From the NCBI RefSeq assembly GCF_010093535.1, contig NW_022985174.1, positions 1,065,506-1,129,505 on the forward strand: a stretch of DNA of 64,000 nt, in the 5' to 3' direction. Origin of the DNA: Lindgomyces ingoldianus (taxonomy: Eukaryota; Ascomycota; Dothideomycetes; Pleosporales; Lindgomycetaceae). A model generated the notes under the pieces. That model saw only the letters and a list, made by a program, of their open reading frames with translations. It was not told where the DNA came from and made no database searches. A program made the translations under genes and the position numbers. Below are positions 36,236-49,500 of this stretch, in pieces (position 1 is the first letter of the stretch; each line of letters opens with the position of its first letter).

Positions 36236-37064
36236 TCTCCCTCTTACGATTCTCTCTCGTTCAAAAGTCACGGAAGATTTAATATGGAAAGAGGGAAACC
36301 CAGCTAAGTGTTTCCGAAGGGGTTGGCAGGGTGAAATCGCACCAGGGACGTGTTTGTATGTCTCTGATGACGTCGGTTTGTGGAGTCTAATGTTCACGCG
36401 AGCCCCCAAAGCCGAGTCTCAGGGAGCGAAGAAGAGACTGGAAGCTGTTGAACGAGAGAGCCGCGACGAGATCATGATGTAAAAAAGTGGTATGGGACAC
36501 GGAAACGATCAGCGAGTGTGGGGAGGCTTGTTTTGCTCTATCACGTTGTCTTGTGAAAATGACAGTGAGGGGTGTTTGCGGGAAAAAGCGGGGGAGGGGA
36601 AGCCCAAGTACCAAAGTACCCAACGCATGAAGCCCAGGCAGGGTCATGTGCGTTCCAACATTTTATGTCTCAGCTCCTCCCTAGGACACTATATAGGGAG
36701 AGTTATCCTGGTGTTAACATCATTCATAAGCTGAGTGCGGACCCAGACTTCCATTTGTGTGCACCATCTCACCAATCCGATGCGAAATTTGCAAGGTCAG
36801 ACTGATGAAACATTGTCATAATGGAGTACAGTATCATACAGAAAACGCCTACACAGGCCTACCATTAGAGTAGTCGCACGAAAAAGATGATTTGGTGGCA
36901 GAGTGCTCGGCATTCTGAGAAAAGGACCCGAACTGAAAAGAAACCATGGAATGCTAAAAGCCCTTCCGGAGGAATGGCCAATAAACGCCACCAATCAATT
37001 TGCGGAAACCACCGGTAGACATTAGACGCAAAGGATTTCCTAAGGTCGTCTAGTCGAATGCATC
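36236..37064. promoter_or_regulatory. Intergenic: glycerol kinase promoter and 3' flank of the next gene
   Basis: The side near 36236 is the upstream region of glycerol kinase; the side near 37064 is downstream of the next minus-strand gene. I see no gene and no regulatory site that I can name. Confidence 0.5.
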
Positions 37065-38229
37065 TTACTCGCTCTTTTCTGCTTCTTTAACGCTGTCATC
37101 GCCTCCCTTAGTCGCCTCGGCCTCTTGCCGCGCTCTAATACCCTCTTCCTCCTTAGCTAGTGTTTCTTGAGCCGATTCTCTCAGTGCAGTCAGTCTGTCC
37201 ACTGCGCCTGGCAGTCTTCCGACTCGATCGGATACCTCACCTCTTCCAATGAGACTAACCACGATACTGGCGCCGACAATGAACGTCAACACGAAGCGGT
37301 AGATGGCATACCAGGGTGGAGTCCAGCCTCGGTAAGACGCCCTAGTGTCAGCGTAGTAAAGCAAGACAAAAGCTCCAAATTGGGTGATCAGGGCATATTC
37401 CACTGGCATGAGCACTGTCGGCCACGCTACAGCTGGAGCAACAACCCCAATGGCGTAGCGTCTGTAGCCGTGATGTCCACCGTACCCAGCAAATTCAAGG
37501 CCCCAATGGATGGCACCGAGGAAGGAAAGGATCTGCAAGGTTTTCAATTGATGGCTTCTTCTTGGGCCTTGGCTACACTCACCACGGCGCCATATCCAAT
37601 CTGCAAAGGCTCCAAGACATGCAGGAAAGTCTCCGCAGTGGCAGAAGACATGAGGGACCCAAGTCCACCAACGGAATGGTTAATCTCCCAAGCACAATAG
37701 ACGGTTGAAAGAGATGTCGCAAGATAGGGAAGGACTCCAGCAAGGCCAATGAGGTAAGCCTGGCGCGGTACCTCGGACAGATTGAATGTCTCTTTGATCG
37801 TGTTCTAGAGTTCGAATTCGTCAGCCAATGGTAAGGGCGCTAATGCGTTGTACGTACCAAGTCATGTTTGACACCGCCCATCGTGTCAGCATCGGGCGCC
37901 GTGGCAGGTGCTCCTCCAACTTCACCGAGCACGAGGTGAATTGTAGAAGTAGCCGAGACTTGCTCAGGCTTTGGTTCGATTCTTTCGTGAGAATACCGAT
38001 TTTCAGCTTCTTTGTTAATCTTCGCGGCTAATTTTCGACGGAGAACTGCGGTTTGTATGGGTTTGAATTGAACCATTGGGTTTATCGAAGGGCGTTGGAA
38101 GCTCAAAGAGCTGAATTTTGTGGTCCGTTGTGCTTGAGACGCTGATCGGTTAAGGAGACTTCTAGCTGGACATGCTGCAGGGGTAGCAATTGACCTCAAG
38201 GCCAAGCGTGATGCTCTGGCGCGAAGCAT
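37065..38229 (-). CDS. TMEM69/DUF3429-like mitochondrial membrane protein
   Basis: Three exons on the minus strand, 38229-37858, 37804-37583 and 37532-37065, give 353 residues; both introns (53 and 50 bp, GT..AG) are phase 0. The N-terminus MLRARASRLALRSIATPAAC is rich in Arg, Ala and Ser and free of acidic residues, so a mitochondrial presequence is likely. After about 120 residues come four or five hydrophobic segments: AYLIGLAGVLPYLATSLSTV, then IGYGAVILSFLGAIHWGLEF, VVAPAVAWPTVLMPVEYALI, and FVLTFIVGASIVVSLIG. The FLGAIHWG motif and the spacing are typical of the DUF3429/TMEM69 family. The C-terminus (Arg, Glu, Lys) is a charged coiled-coil-like tail. The molecular role of the family is unknown to me. 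I chose the ATG at 38229 over an upstream Met because it begins the presequence. Confidence 0.8.
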
Positions 38230-39501
38230 ATTGCAAACCCAAAGTTTGAAGGAGCTTGCAGCGACAATGAAAAAAAGAACGATACAATTATGGTTGCAAT
38301 TGATGGATTGCAATTGATAATTTACAAAGGTGCGAATGAGTTGAGAGGAGGGAAAGCCGCCCGAGGATATGGAATGCTTAGGAAAGGATGGTTGACAGGG
38401 AGCTCAACCAAGCTCCCCGCTCTTGCTGTCAAGGTTGGAGCTGTATGTGCACGACACCATGACGTCACTAGGCACAGAACAAGGATTGAGGCTTCTGATT
38501 GAGCACTGCATTGGGAGCATAAAGAATTTGTATTGACAGAAATTTAACAGAAGTTAAAAGAGATAGGAAAGATGAAGAGTACTTAGTTCTTATATCTATG
38601 AATAATGCACAGCTCGCAGGACGGCAAAAAAGAGATGGCACAGCTACGTCTACTATGTCAGAGTTTGCATCCAACCTTGGAGGCAATCGCCACCCCAGTG
38701 CCGTGATGCACGATGCTTCATGGCGCGCACGGGCGAAAGATTTAGTAGGACAGCCACCTTTCAGTATTTAGAAAGGAAGCGCATATGCAGTTGAAGACCA
38801 GTGGGCTATGTCTCGTCTTTCGGCGGAATTGGTGGAGGCTGTAAATTGCAAGGCTGTGGAAGCCTGGAAGGAGGACGAAAGTCGAGGGAGACTCAACAAC
38901 GGGAGTGCGTACTGCAACGCTACATCAATATTGATCGTCTGAGGTTGCGCCCTCGTCCTTCTCCATCACGAGAATGTCCATTCTGCGAAGGGCGAGGGCG
39001 TTGGTGTTGGAGGGTGAGGGGCTCGCTTACATAGCCCAATTAGGTAGTGGGGCGAGTGCGTCACAGAAGAAGGGCCAAGGACGCTCAAGAAATTTCTCGC
39101 AGCACCGCGAAACCAGCTCTGAGTGCGCGCAAAAATAAATGCAGCCTAGAATCGGCGCGAAGGAGGGATTGGAATAGAGCGCCGGGATATTTGCCCCCAA
39201 ATGGCCTGTCAGGCAGCATCCGTAGTGGGCCGAAGAGGCTGCTGGAATCTCGTAGAAGACGCTGGTTGGCCGGTGAGCCAGATCGAAAGTTCCAGAAGAG
39301 GATCCGAAAACTGCGTCTCCCACTGATACAAATAGCCCTCCACCGCCCAATTCCTCCTCTTCCCACACACCCAACTCGTTCTTAACGACTGACGCACTCG
39401 AAAGTCTCGGACTTCTGTGAGCAGGCTCGACTGTTGCCTTTTCTTTTCTGCCTCTACTTGATACCCACCACAGCCCTCCACCCCGCAATACCACAACAAC
39501 C
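38230..39501. promoter_or_regulatory. Divergent promoter region between the TMEM69-like gene and hsp70
   Basis: A 1.27-kb region between two divergent genes. The half near hsp70 contains heat-shock elements (listed separately). No gene is recognised; the frames seen here are on the promoter strand opposite hsp70. Confidence 0.6.
39285..39297. promoter_or_regulatory. Perfect three-unit heat-shock element
   Basis: The sequence GAAAGTTCCAGAA fits GAAnnTTCnnGAA exactly. It lies about 205 bp upstream of the hsp70 ATG. Two weaker copies sit upstream: GAATCTCGTAGAA at 39245-39257 (middle unit TCG) and GAAATTTCTCGCA at 39089-39101 (third unit GCA). Binding by Hsf1 is inferred from the motif and the gene downstream. 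Confidence 0.75.
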
Positions 39502-41516
39502 ATGGCCCCCGCTATTGGTATCGATTTGGGAACTACCTACTCCTGCGTAGGTATCTTCCGAGATGATCGGATAGAGATCATCGCCAAGTGAGTATTTTTA
39601 CCCCCGAATGTTCTTCATAGAGCGAGTGCTAACATCTTCGCAGTGACCAGGGTAATCGCACCACTCCCAGTTTCGTGGCCTTCACCGACACCGAGCGCCT
39701 CATCGGGGACTCCGCAAAGAACCAGGTCGCCATGAACCCCGTGAACACCGTCTTCGATGCGAAGCGTCTCATTGGTCGCAAGTTCGCAGACGCTGAGGTG
39801 CAGGCCGACATGAAGCATTTCCCCTTCAAAGTCATCGACAAGGGTGGCAAGCCTGTCATCCAGGTTGAGTTTAAGGGCGAGATCAAGACGTTCACACCTG
39901 AGGAGATCTCATCCATGGTTCTTACCAAGATGAGGGAAACTGCCGAATCGTACCTTGGAGGTACTGTCAACAATGCTGTTGTTACTGTCCCTGCCTACTT
40001 CAATGACTCTCAACGTCAGGCCACCAAGGATGCTGGCTTGATTGCTGGCTTGAACGTCCTTCGCATCATTAATGAGCCTACGGCAGCTGCCATTGCCTAC
40101 GGTCTCGACAAGAAGACTACTGGTGAGCGCAATGTCCTGATCTTTGACCTTGGCGGTGGTACCTTCGATGTTTCTCTTCTCACCATTGAGGAGGGTATCT
40201 TCGAAGTGAAGTCCACTGCTGGTGATACCCATTTGGGAGGAGAGGACTTCGACAACCGGCTCGTCAACCACTTCACCAACGAATTCAAGCGAAAGCACAA
40301 GAAGGACCTCACAACCAACGCTCGTGCTCTCCGCCGTCTCCGAACTGCCTGCGAGAGGGCTAAGCGCACACTGTCTTCTTCTGCACAGACGTCCATCGAA
40401 ATCGACTCCTTGTACGAGGGTATCGACTTCTACACCTCTATCACCCGAGCTCGATTCGAGGAGCTTTGCCAGGACCTCTTCCGATCCACCATGGAGCCGG
40501 TCGAGCGTGTCCTCCGCGATGCCAAGATCGACAAGTCTTCCGTCCACGAGATCGTCTTGGTCGGTGGATCCACTCGTATCCCCAAGATCCAGAAGATGGT
40601 CTCCGACTTCTTCAACGGCAAGGAGCCCAACAAGTCCATCAACCCCGACGAGGCTGTCGCCTATGGTGCTGCCGTCCAGGCTGCTATCCTTTCCGGCGAT
40701 ACCTCTTCAAAGTCCACCAACGAGATATTGCTCTTGGACGTTGCTCCGCTATCCCTCGGTATTGAGACTGCTGGCGGTGTCATGACTCCTCTGATCAAGC
40801 GCAACACAACCATTCCAACTAAGAAATCCGAGGTCTTCTCTACCTTCAGCGACAACCAGCCTGGTGTGCTCATCCAGGTCTATGAGGGCGAGCGTGCACG
40901 AACCAAGGACAACAACTTGCTCGGCAAATTCGAACTCACTGGTATCCCACCGGCACCGCGCGGTGTCCCACAGATCGAGGTTACGTTCGACCTTGATGCC
41001 AACGGTATCATGAACGTTTCTGCTCTCGAGAAGGGTACCGGAAAGACTAACAAGATCGTCATCAGCAACGACAAGGGCCGTCTGTCCAAGGAGGAGATCG
41101 AGCGCATGTTGGCGGAAGCCGAGAAGTATAAGGCTGAGGATGAAGCCGAAGCCGCCCGTATCTCCGCCAAGAACGCCCTCGAGTCATATGCTTACTCGCT
41201 GCGAAACACTATGAGCGACTCCAAGGTCGATGAGAAGCTCGATTCCGGCGATAAGGAGAAGCTCAAGGCGGAGATCGACAAGACCGTCACTTGGCTCGAC
41301 GATAACCAGCAAGCCACCAAGGATGAGTATGAGTCACAGCAGAAGGAGCTGGAGTCCGTCGCCAACCCAATCATGATGAAATTCTACGGTGCCGGCGGCG
41401 AGGGTGGTATGCCCGGAGGTATGCCAGGCGGCGGCATGCCGGGTGGTGGCTTCCCCGGCGGTGCTCCAGGCGGCGGACACGCAGATGACGGTCCAACTGT
41501 TGAGGAGGTGGACTAA
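39502..41516 (+). CDS. hsp70: Cytosolic Hsp70 (Ssa-type chaperone)
   Basis: Two exons, 39502-39587 and 39644-41516, joined in phase 2 across a 56-bp intron with a GCTAAC branch site, give 652 residues, the usual length for cytosolic Hsp70. It is an ATP-driven chaperone that binds unfolded segments with the help of J-proteins and exchange factors. The N-terminal ATPase part shows [10 protein letters not shown] at residues 5-14, then [21 protein letters not shown] and [13 protein letters not shown]. The linker and substrate domain follow ([14 protein letters not shown]). The tail has GGMPGG repeats and ends in EEVD, which marks the cytosolic form that docks TPR co-chaperones. There is no signal peptide and no HDEL, so it is not the ER form. 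The early intron after codon 28 is a position common in fungal hsp70 genes. Heat-shock elements upstream fit heat induction. Confidence 0.96.
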
Positions 41517-42095
41517 ACGCATCGGTACCGAACGAAGCAGTCGTCCATTTTCTTTCTTAAGCAGCATAGAAATTCCTCTTTCTCGGGTGATTCTTTGGAG
41601 TTCTTCGGTTGATAGAGCCAACCGGCAGCCAGGTCTTTTGTTTCTTTTTTTTTTTTTTCTCTTTCCTGCTCCCTTTACCCTACACTGGATTGCATTCAAG
41701 GATGAATTCATGAGCATGAGATGAACATGATTGTTGGAGGCGAAAAGTCTGCTACTGCGATGGAATGGGGTTGGGGGGAACCGGTGTATGTATGTACTCT
41801 AATGATGTGGATTTAGTTCCACCCTTAGTATCCTCAATGAAAGTGATCCAGAATCACCTCTTCCAGAATCATCTCTTGCGTCGAGCATTTGCATTTGCGT
41901 TGTGTGGAGGTAAATTTAATAAAGTTGAGAGGGTTGAGTTCGTGAGTTTCCTTCCATACGTGCTTCATGTGATCGTGCATTTAGAACTTCTGAGTTGACA
42001 AACTTTGTCTACAGGGTATCTCGTGAATTTGGCCATGCATACATAGATTTGACCCCCATCCTAACACCAATATGAAAGAATTCTTCTCAACCTCT
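41517..42095. terminator. Convergent 3' region between hsp70 and the Emi1-like gene
   Basis: 3' flanks of two genes facing each other. A T-rich run at about 41639-41665 downstream of hsp70 could be part of its 3' untranslated region. No further gene is seen. Confidence 0.45.
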
Positions 42096-42701
42096 CTATG
42101 ACCCCCCTCCGTCCCCCCCGTACCCTCCAAAGGCCCCCCTAACCTCCTCTCCCACTCCCCTCCTCTCCCAGACATCTTCACTATTCTTCCCCCGCTTCAC
42201 AACCTCCTCTTTCCGTGCATACCGCTCCCGCACCATCTCCCGCCTTGTACCCTCAGAGTATACCTTCAGTCGCATGCAGAAACGCCAGTCGGCCCAATGT
42301 TCGCTACAGTTGCGCAGTGTCCCGTAGCGGTATATGTCGTTGAATTTGCCACCGAAGGACGCACAGTGGAATGCGGAGTCGAAGAGTGCGCGACAGGAGA
42401 GGTGGGTTGGGTGGGAGGGGTCGATTGGGAAGGAAGGGGAATTGTGGGAGAAGGTTGAAGGGTTTGAGGGGTTTAAGGGAGAGGAGGATGGGGACGGGGA
42501 CGGGGCAAGGTGTGGATATGCGGCGTGGAAGGCGGCATCGGGGTGGTCAGATTGGGATAGGGTTGTAGTTGTTGGTGCTGGAGCGGGAGGGGGAGGTTGC
42601 GACCGCGGCGGGGGCGAGGGTGGCTGCGATTGTGGTTGAGATTGCGACTCGGGTTTGGCGTTTGCGGAAGAGATTGGAGTTGAGGACCATAGCCAGGCCA
42701 T
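42096..42701 (-). CDS. emi1: Emi1-like DUF3128 protein
   Basis: A single uninterrupted frame of 201 residues. The first 95 residues or so are Pro-, Ser- and Gln-rich low complexity. The conserved core near 102-150 reads CRALFDSAFHCASFGGKF, then a YRYGTLRNCS and DWRFCMRLK stretch. The paired cysteines and the W-x-FC motif are the DUF3128 signature, known from yeast Emi1 (early meiotic induction), where the protein is linked to mitochondrial function and sporulation. The C-terminus is Arg- and Gly-rich. The ATG at 42701 is the first in frame. It diverges from VPS13 across about 880 bp. Biochemical role unknown. Confidence 0.8.
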   Translation of the reverse strand: MAWLWSSTPISSANAKPESQSQPQSQPPSPPPRSQPPPPAPAPTTTTLSQSDHPDAAFHAAYPHLAPSPSPSSSPLNPSNPSTFSHNSPSFPIDPSHPTHLSCRALFDSAFHCASFGGKFNDIYRYGTLRNCSEHWADWRFCMRLKVYSEGTRREMVRERYARKEEVVKRGKNSEDVWERRGVGEEVRGAFGGYGGDGGGS

Positions 42702-43580
42702 GGTGACTTTGCAGGTTCGTTCTTTGATATGCCAGTGTTCTTGAAGTCTGTGCTGGCGAGATGTCTAAACACCGACTCGGGGTGTAGCAGTCGAAGTATT
42801 TTTTCAATAGGTCAAGAGAAAGGAATAGGCGATAGGGTGAGGTATTAGCAGCATGTGGTTTCGAGGCTTTGATTAGTAAGTTGGTTGAGGGCTGTCGGAT
42901 GCAGCTCTGAACGTGTTGAGATCCCGATCGAAGCTGGAAAAAATTCGGGTCGTCGCGATTACCTCATTAGGCTGAGAGTTTTTTTATAAAAAATAAAATA
43001 ACAGAGATATAGCGTAGCACAGACCAATGTGATAGGACCAGACAGGAAAGCAGATGCCTAAATTCTCGACGAGATGCAGGTGGTGTTGAAACTCTGGACG
43101 AATGGGTGTTTCGCATCATCTTGTCGCGTCCATCACGTGGTCGAATGCGGGCATCATCCTTTCCTCACACAAACACCGACGTCATCTCCTACCGCTGAGT
43201 TGCCTTGGACCATCGCTCCACTAAACTTCCGCCACGGCGTGTCTTTCGTGCGTGTTTTCTCTTCTGTCACTGCTGCTTGTCTCTGCTTTGCTTCTCTTCG
43301 TCTTTAATTTTCAGACTCCAGCCTACCCGCATTCTGCGGTTTGGCCTGATCGGAGCACTGCCCTGAGGCACGGGAGCCTGCCTCCACCCTGCAATTTTCA
43401 CGATTGGCTACGTGCTTAGTATCTACAGCCCCCTACCGTCACGCAGTACTGCCCACTTGTTACGACATTTCCCTATGACTTCACCGAATTGTACGACCTG
43501 ACGAATCCTCGACCGACCTTAGGTACAACCCCTCTCCTCCTTCCTCCCCCCGGCCCGGGTAGTGGTCGCCCGCCCCCACC
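42702..43580. promoter_or_regulatory. Divergent promoter region between emi1 and vps13
   Basis: About 0.9 kb between two divergent genes. An A/T run (TTTTTTATAAAAAATAAAAT) lies near 42979-43000. Pyrimidine-rich leader-like sequence precedes the vps13 start. No gene is seen. Confidence 0.5.
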
Positions 43581-46500
43581 ATGCTCGAGGGTCTCGTCGC
43601 CAACTTGCTTAATCGGTTCTTGGGTATGTATGTTCAGAACTTCGATGCGAAGCAATTGAATGTCGGCATCTGGTCCGGCGATGTCAAACTCCGCGACCTC
43701 GAACTGCGTCGCGAGGCTCTGGACCAGCTTCACTTGCCGCTCAACGTAGTCGAAGGACATTTGGGGTCGCTTACTCTACAAATACCATGGTCGAATCTGA
43801 GAGGGAAGCCGCTGAAGGTCAATATTGAGGACGTGTTTCTGCTGGCCGCCCCGAAGGAAGATGCGGAGTATGACGCTGAGGAAGAGGAGCGGAGAGCGCA
43901 TGCCGTTAAGATGGAGAAGTTAGACAGCGCTGAGCTACTGAAGGAGCGGAATACGGAGGGTATGAGCGCAGAAGAACAGCAGAAAAATCAAAGCTTCACA
44001 GCTAGCATGGTTACTGCCATCGTGGACAACGTTCAGGTTACCGTCAAGAATATTCACATTCGGTACGAAGACTCGATATCAGACCCTGGACATCCATTCG
44101 CGTTGGGAATCACGCTCGCCGACTTCAGCGCTGTGAGCACTGACGAGAATTGGAAGCCTACCTTCATCCAAGGCAGCTCTAGCTCGACGCACAAGCTGGC
44201 CACTCTTGGATCTTTGGCTGTATACTGGGATACGGACGCCTCGCTGATCGGGACTGGAAAGGGGAGCCAGGACAAGACCGAGCAGCACATCGATCATACC
44301 GAGTTCATTGAGAAGGTGCGCGGCATGATTGTCCGCGGAGAGAACCCCCAGCTTGGAGACCACCAGTTCGTCCTCAAACCCGTCAGCGGTCGTGCTGGTC
44401 TGGAAATGGACAAGACTGGCAAGCCCGACAGACCGAAGATGAAGGCGCGCTTGTTGTTTGACGAGCTTGGTTTCATTATCGATGAGGATCAATATCGAGA
44501 CGCTCTCATGCTTGTCGACCTCTTCCACTACTTCATCCGGCACCAGGAGTATAAGAAATTCCAACCAAAGTCTTCACCGAAAGAAGACCCTGCAGGATGG
44601 CTACGGTTCGCTGCGCAGGCCGTGCTCGACAAGATTCATGACAGAAATCGCAAGTGGAGTTGGGATTATTTCAAGGAACGTAGGGATGACCGAATACGGT
44701 ACATCGACCTTTTCAAAAAGAAGAAGCGAGAAGAGAAACTTGCTCCGCTTGAGACTGAGGAGCTTGATGAGCTTGAGAAGAAGTTGAGCTACGAAGATCT
44801 GCGTTTCTGGCGATCGTTGGCACGGAATCAACTCCGGAAAGAGAACGTTGGAGTGAAGAAGCCGCCTCCAAAACAAACCTGGGGTGCCTGGATATGGGGC
44901 TCCAAGGAAGAAGAGGATAAGGACGACAACACTCAGATTACCGATGAGCAACGTAAGGAGCTCTACAACGCCATTGACTGGGACGAGAAGAAGGCAATCG
45001 CCGAGTCGGTGGATATGCCGAGGGAATACGTCAAGATGGAGGTCAATATGAGCCTGCGGACTGGAAGCTTTACCCTCAGGCGTGATCCACATGGAAAAGC
45101 AACCGAAATACTCCGTCTCCTCTTCGATTCCTTCAGTACCACGCTCCTGCAGCGGACGGATTCAACGTTTGTTAAAGTAGCCCTCGAGGGTATGCGTTTA
45201 TATGACGGCACCACCGAAGGGAGTCTCTTCCCTCAGATCATTACGATTAAGGACGCCCCTCCGGTTCCGGACGAGAAGCGATTCGAGGAGCTCAATGATG
45301 ACGAAACCTCAAAAGAGTCCGACGAAGAGGGGGAAGAAGAGGAGAAAGAAGATCCCTTCTTCCAACTCTCATTTGAAAAGAACCCTCTAGATGGAAGTGC
45401 TGATACAGCCCTTACCATGAAGCTGAAAGGCATGGAGATCGTATACAATCCCAAGTTCGTCGTGGAAGTTGCAAAATTCTTCAAACCGCCCGAGCGACAC
45501 ATGGAGTCCATTGGAGCGCTCATGGAAACCGCAGGTGCTACGGTAGAAGGTATTCGGCAGCAGACCCGTGCTGGGCTAGAGTTCGCGCTTTCAGAACACA
45601 AGACCATCAACGCCCAATTGGACCTGCAAGCACCTCTTATCATTATTCCGGATTCTGTGACGAAGAAGTCAAGCAATTGCCTGATTCTCGATGCTGGTCA
45701 TGCCAGCGTCACAAGTGAGTTGGTCGACAAGGATACTCTGCGGGATATTCAATCGAAGCAAAAGCAGCAGTATACCGATGAAGATTTCCGCCGGCTCGAG
45801 GGCCTAATGTACGATAAGTTCCTTTTAAAACTGGAATCTACGCAGGTCCTCATCGGCCCCTCGATCGAGGAAACTCGAGCTCAGCTCGTTGACACAGCTA
45901 CCACCAAGGACCTGCACATTGTGGATAGGATCAACATGGACTTTAAGATTGAAATTTGTATCATACCCAAAGCTTCTGATCTCACAAAGTTCCGTATATC
46001 CGGCAATCTCCCAGTCTTGCATGCATCCATCTCTGATGCTAAGTATAAGAACCTCATGAAGCTCATTGACGTGGCCGTCCCAAAGTTCGAGAACGAGGAA
46101 CCCAGCAAGCAAGTAACTGAAGGAGCTAAGGGTCCTTCTAACCTGAAACTCACCGGCGAGGATAAATCCAATCACGATCCACTTGGGAGGCCAAGATCAA
46201 AGTCCTTCCAGTTTACAGCGCAGGAGCACGAGCTTGTGGTGGAGGAAGAGAGGGATGATAACCAAGGAGAGGAGTTTGAAGACGCGGTCGAGGCCAAGTC
46301 AACTAGCGACATCAACATACATCAACGCAACTTTCAGTTCAATTTTACAGTAGACAAGCTTCAAGGTTCCCTCTTCCGTTCTGATCCAGAAGGCAAAAAA
46401 CCAGATCAGCTCTTGGTCGAGTTGGTTGCAGAGCACTTCGATCTTGAGTTCTATCAGAAGCCCTTTGATATGGTTGCTGAGGTTCGCCTGAGATCCATGG

Positions 46501-49500
46501 CCATCGAGGATCACGTCGAAGAGAACCCCATACCCGAGTTCCGCAACATTGTGTCCTCGGAGGATGTGTCAGAGTCTGAACAGAAGGATCTGTTCTCGCT
46601 GAAGTTTGTGAAGGTGAACAATGAATCCCCTGAATTTATGACAAAGTATGAGGGTATTACCATGAATCTGGATGTTGCTGTGTCGACCATCAATCTGATC
46701 GTCACCAGGAGAACACTCCTGACGCTCTTAGACTTCATACTCATCACGTTCACGAATCCTGGACCTCCTCAGAATCAGCAAGCTCAGATTGCTGCCAAAG
46801 AGGAGCAACTGCAAGTTGCAAAGCAGCCTCCAGCCGAGCAGGACAAGATCCGGATTCGAGCCGAGCTCAAGCGCATCTCCGTCGTTCTTAATAATGATGG
46901 TATCAGGCTTGCTACACTAAGCTTAAATTCTGGAGATGTTGGAATCTTCTTGAACGGCAAGGCGATGCGTATTAGTGGAAGGCTGGGCAACCTATCGCTG
47001 ATTGATGATGTCAATCAGGGTGTGTCTGAGGAGTCGTCTCTTCGGCAGCTAGTTACAATCCAAGGCAAGAACTTAGCGGACTTTAGCTACGAGACCTTTG
47101 ACCCTGATTCCGAGAGCTATCCTGGATACGACACCTCTGTTGTCTTGAAGACTGGATCTATCAAGATCAACTTTCTAACAGAACCCTTCCGCAAAATCAT
47201 GGAATTCGCCGTCAAATTCGGCAAGATGCAGGCTATTTTTAACGCTGCGCGCCAGGCTGCCGCGAACCAAGCGACGCAGATTCAAGAACGTGCCACCAAG
47301 ATGCACTTTGACATCGTTATCAGCACGCCAATTGTGGTCTTTCCACGGATGGTCATTTCCGATAAGCCGGATCGAGATACTTTGATAGCGAACCTGGGAG
47401 AGATATACGCGAAGAATATGTTTGTTCCCTTGGACGACTCCAAGAATTCAGACGTGGCGAACAAGTTATCTGCAGGTATCAGGAACATCAAGCTGACCTC
47501 AAATCTTCATTACGAGGACGACCAATCTGAAGAGCTGCAACTCATTGACAAGGTTGATTTGGATTTCAACATCATGATTGTTGACCACAAGCCTGGACGT
47601 CAGCGACCCGATCTCGAGATAGAAGGGACCATGTCAAACATCAACCTGAAACTCACCTCTGAGCAAATGAGGTTCGCCTTAGAGCTTTCACGATCCATTC
47701 CCGCTGCATTTGCGACAGAGTCGGATGATGTCATTGCTGAAGATGTCCAACAAGAGCTGCCGGACTCTACGACCGAGCCAGCCAAACAATTGGCTGATGG
47801 GAAGCCACCTTCCCAGGAGAAACCACAGGATCTTGTGTCAAGTCAAAACCCAGAGCTACGAACCGGCGACGAAAGATGGACAAAGCTTGATTTCTTCTTC
47901 AAGGTTGGCGCTGTTGGCCTGGAGCTAATAAAGTCTAAAGACGGCGAGCCCGTCTGCAACATTGAAGCTGCCAGTTTGTCCAAGTTCTCCCTCAATGAGA
48001 CAAACGCGAAACTTCGCATGATTAGTGATGGAGCTTTTGAGGCCGAATTAATGGTTCAGTCCTTTACTATCAGGGACAGCCGGATGCAGGAAACGAACAA
48101 GTTCCGAAAGATAATGTCGCTCATTAACAACGACGTAAAGCAGCAGTTCATGGCTAGTATCTCCATATCTGGTGGGCAGGAGAAGAGTCTAATTGCACTC
48201 TTAACGATCGACAGCCCGAGAATCATCCTGGCATTAGACTATCTGTTCGCTTTGCAGGCTTTTGTCAACGCAGGTCTTTCCACAGACGAGCCCCTGGCCA
48301 TTGAGGAAGAGATGGATGATGACGACGCGGACAGCTCCATGGACTTGAAATCTCCTGATGGGTTTGCATCACCTGCTAAGCCCAGTGCAACCGCGGAACC
48401 AGCTGAGGGTGGAATGAACATCTCCTTCCGCGTGAACCTGGTGGACGCGCAGGTCGTCCTAATCGCAAATCCCGCGTTATCAAGCTCTGAAGCCATTGTG
48501 CTGGGTACAAAGCAGGTGCTTGTGTCAAAGCAGCAGGCCATGACGCTGCAAGTCGATAAAGTTGGAATGTTCCTTTGCCGCATGGACAGATTTGAGACAA
48601 GCCGGCTGCGAATCCTAGACGACTTCAGCATCCAAACGGCCTTGGATATTCGTAACCAGGGAACAAAGTCATCGTTGACCAGCATAACTGTGGACATTGA
48701 GCCGCTCGTCCTACGATTGTCCCTTCGAGATATCTTGCTCGCTATGCAGATTGTCAACCGCGCGTCCGCAATGTCGGCCAACGACGAAAACAAGAAGTTA
48801 GCTGAAGAAAAGTCACAAATGATCAAGCAAGGTTCAGGATCAACCAAACCGAAGTCTACAAAAGCAGCATCGTCGAAGCCTCCAGCTAAGAGTTTTGCTA
48901 CCACGAAGCGATCAAGCCAGCATGGTCCTCCACCACAACCTCCGCGGCCCGGTTCAGCCATGATTAAGCGTGAGGAGATGAGCGTGAATATCGAAGGAAT
49001 CCGTGTCGTTCTGATCGGGGATGTTCACGAGATGCCCATGCTAGACTGGCGTGTGAAGAAGTTCGGCATTGATGTACGAGATTGGTCGGGAGCAATGACA
49101 GCTGATACTAGCATCGACACTCTTATCAACATTTACAACTTTTCCAAGTCAGCATGGGAGCCTCTGATTGAACCGTGGCAGTTGGGCTTTCACATGTCTA
49201 AGGACCAAAACCCTGACAAGCTTTCCGTCGAGCTCTATTCCAGAAAGTCTGTGGAGCTTACCGTTACAGCAGCTACAATTGCTCTAGCGTCCAAGTCATT
49301 CGACTTCCTGACTACAGACGAGGATATCCTATCTAAGCCTCGTGGCACGGATGCTCCATACCGTATCCGTAATTACACTGGTTTTGGACTAGATGTCTGG
49401 GCCGAAGGTCGAGATCTGATAGACGGATATGCATCCAAACTCGAAGACGGAGATGAACAGCCGTGGCGATTTGAAGACCCTTCAGCCACTCGTGAGACCC

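Noticed and set aside
39027..39503. 158-codon minus-strand frame covering the hsp70 promoter
   Set aside because: It ends at the hsp70 start and overlaps the heat-shock elements. It is best explained as chance.
39909..40547. 212-codon minus-strand frame inside hsp70
   Set aside because: It is the antisense shadow of a strongly codon-biased gene.
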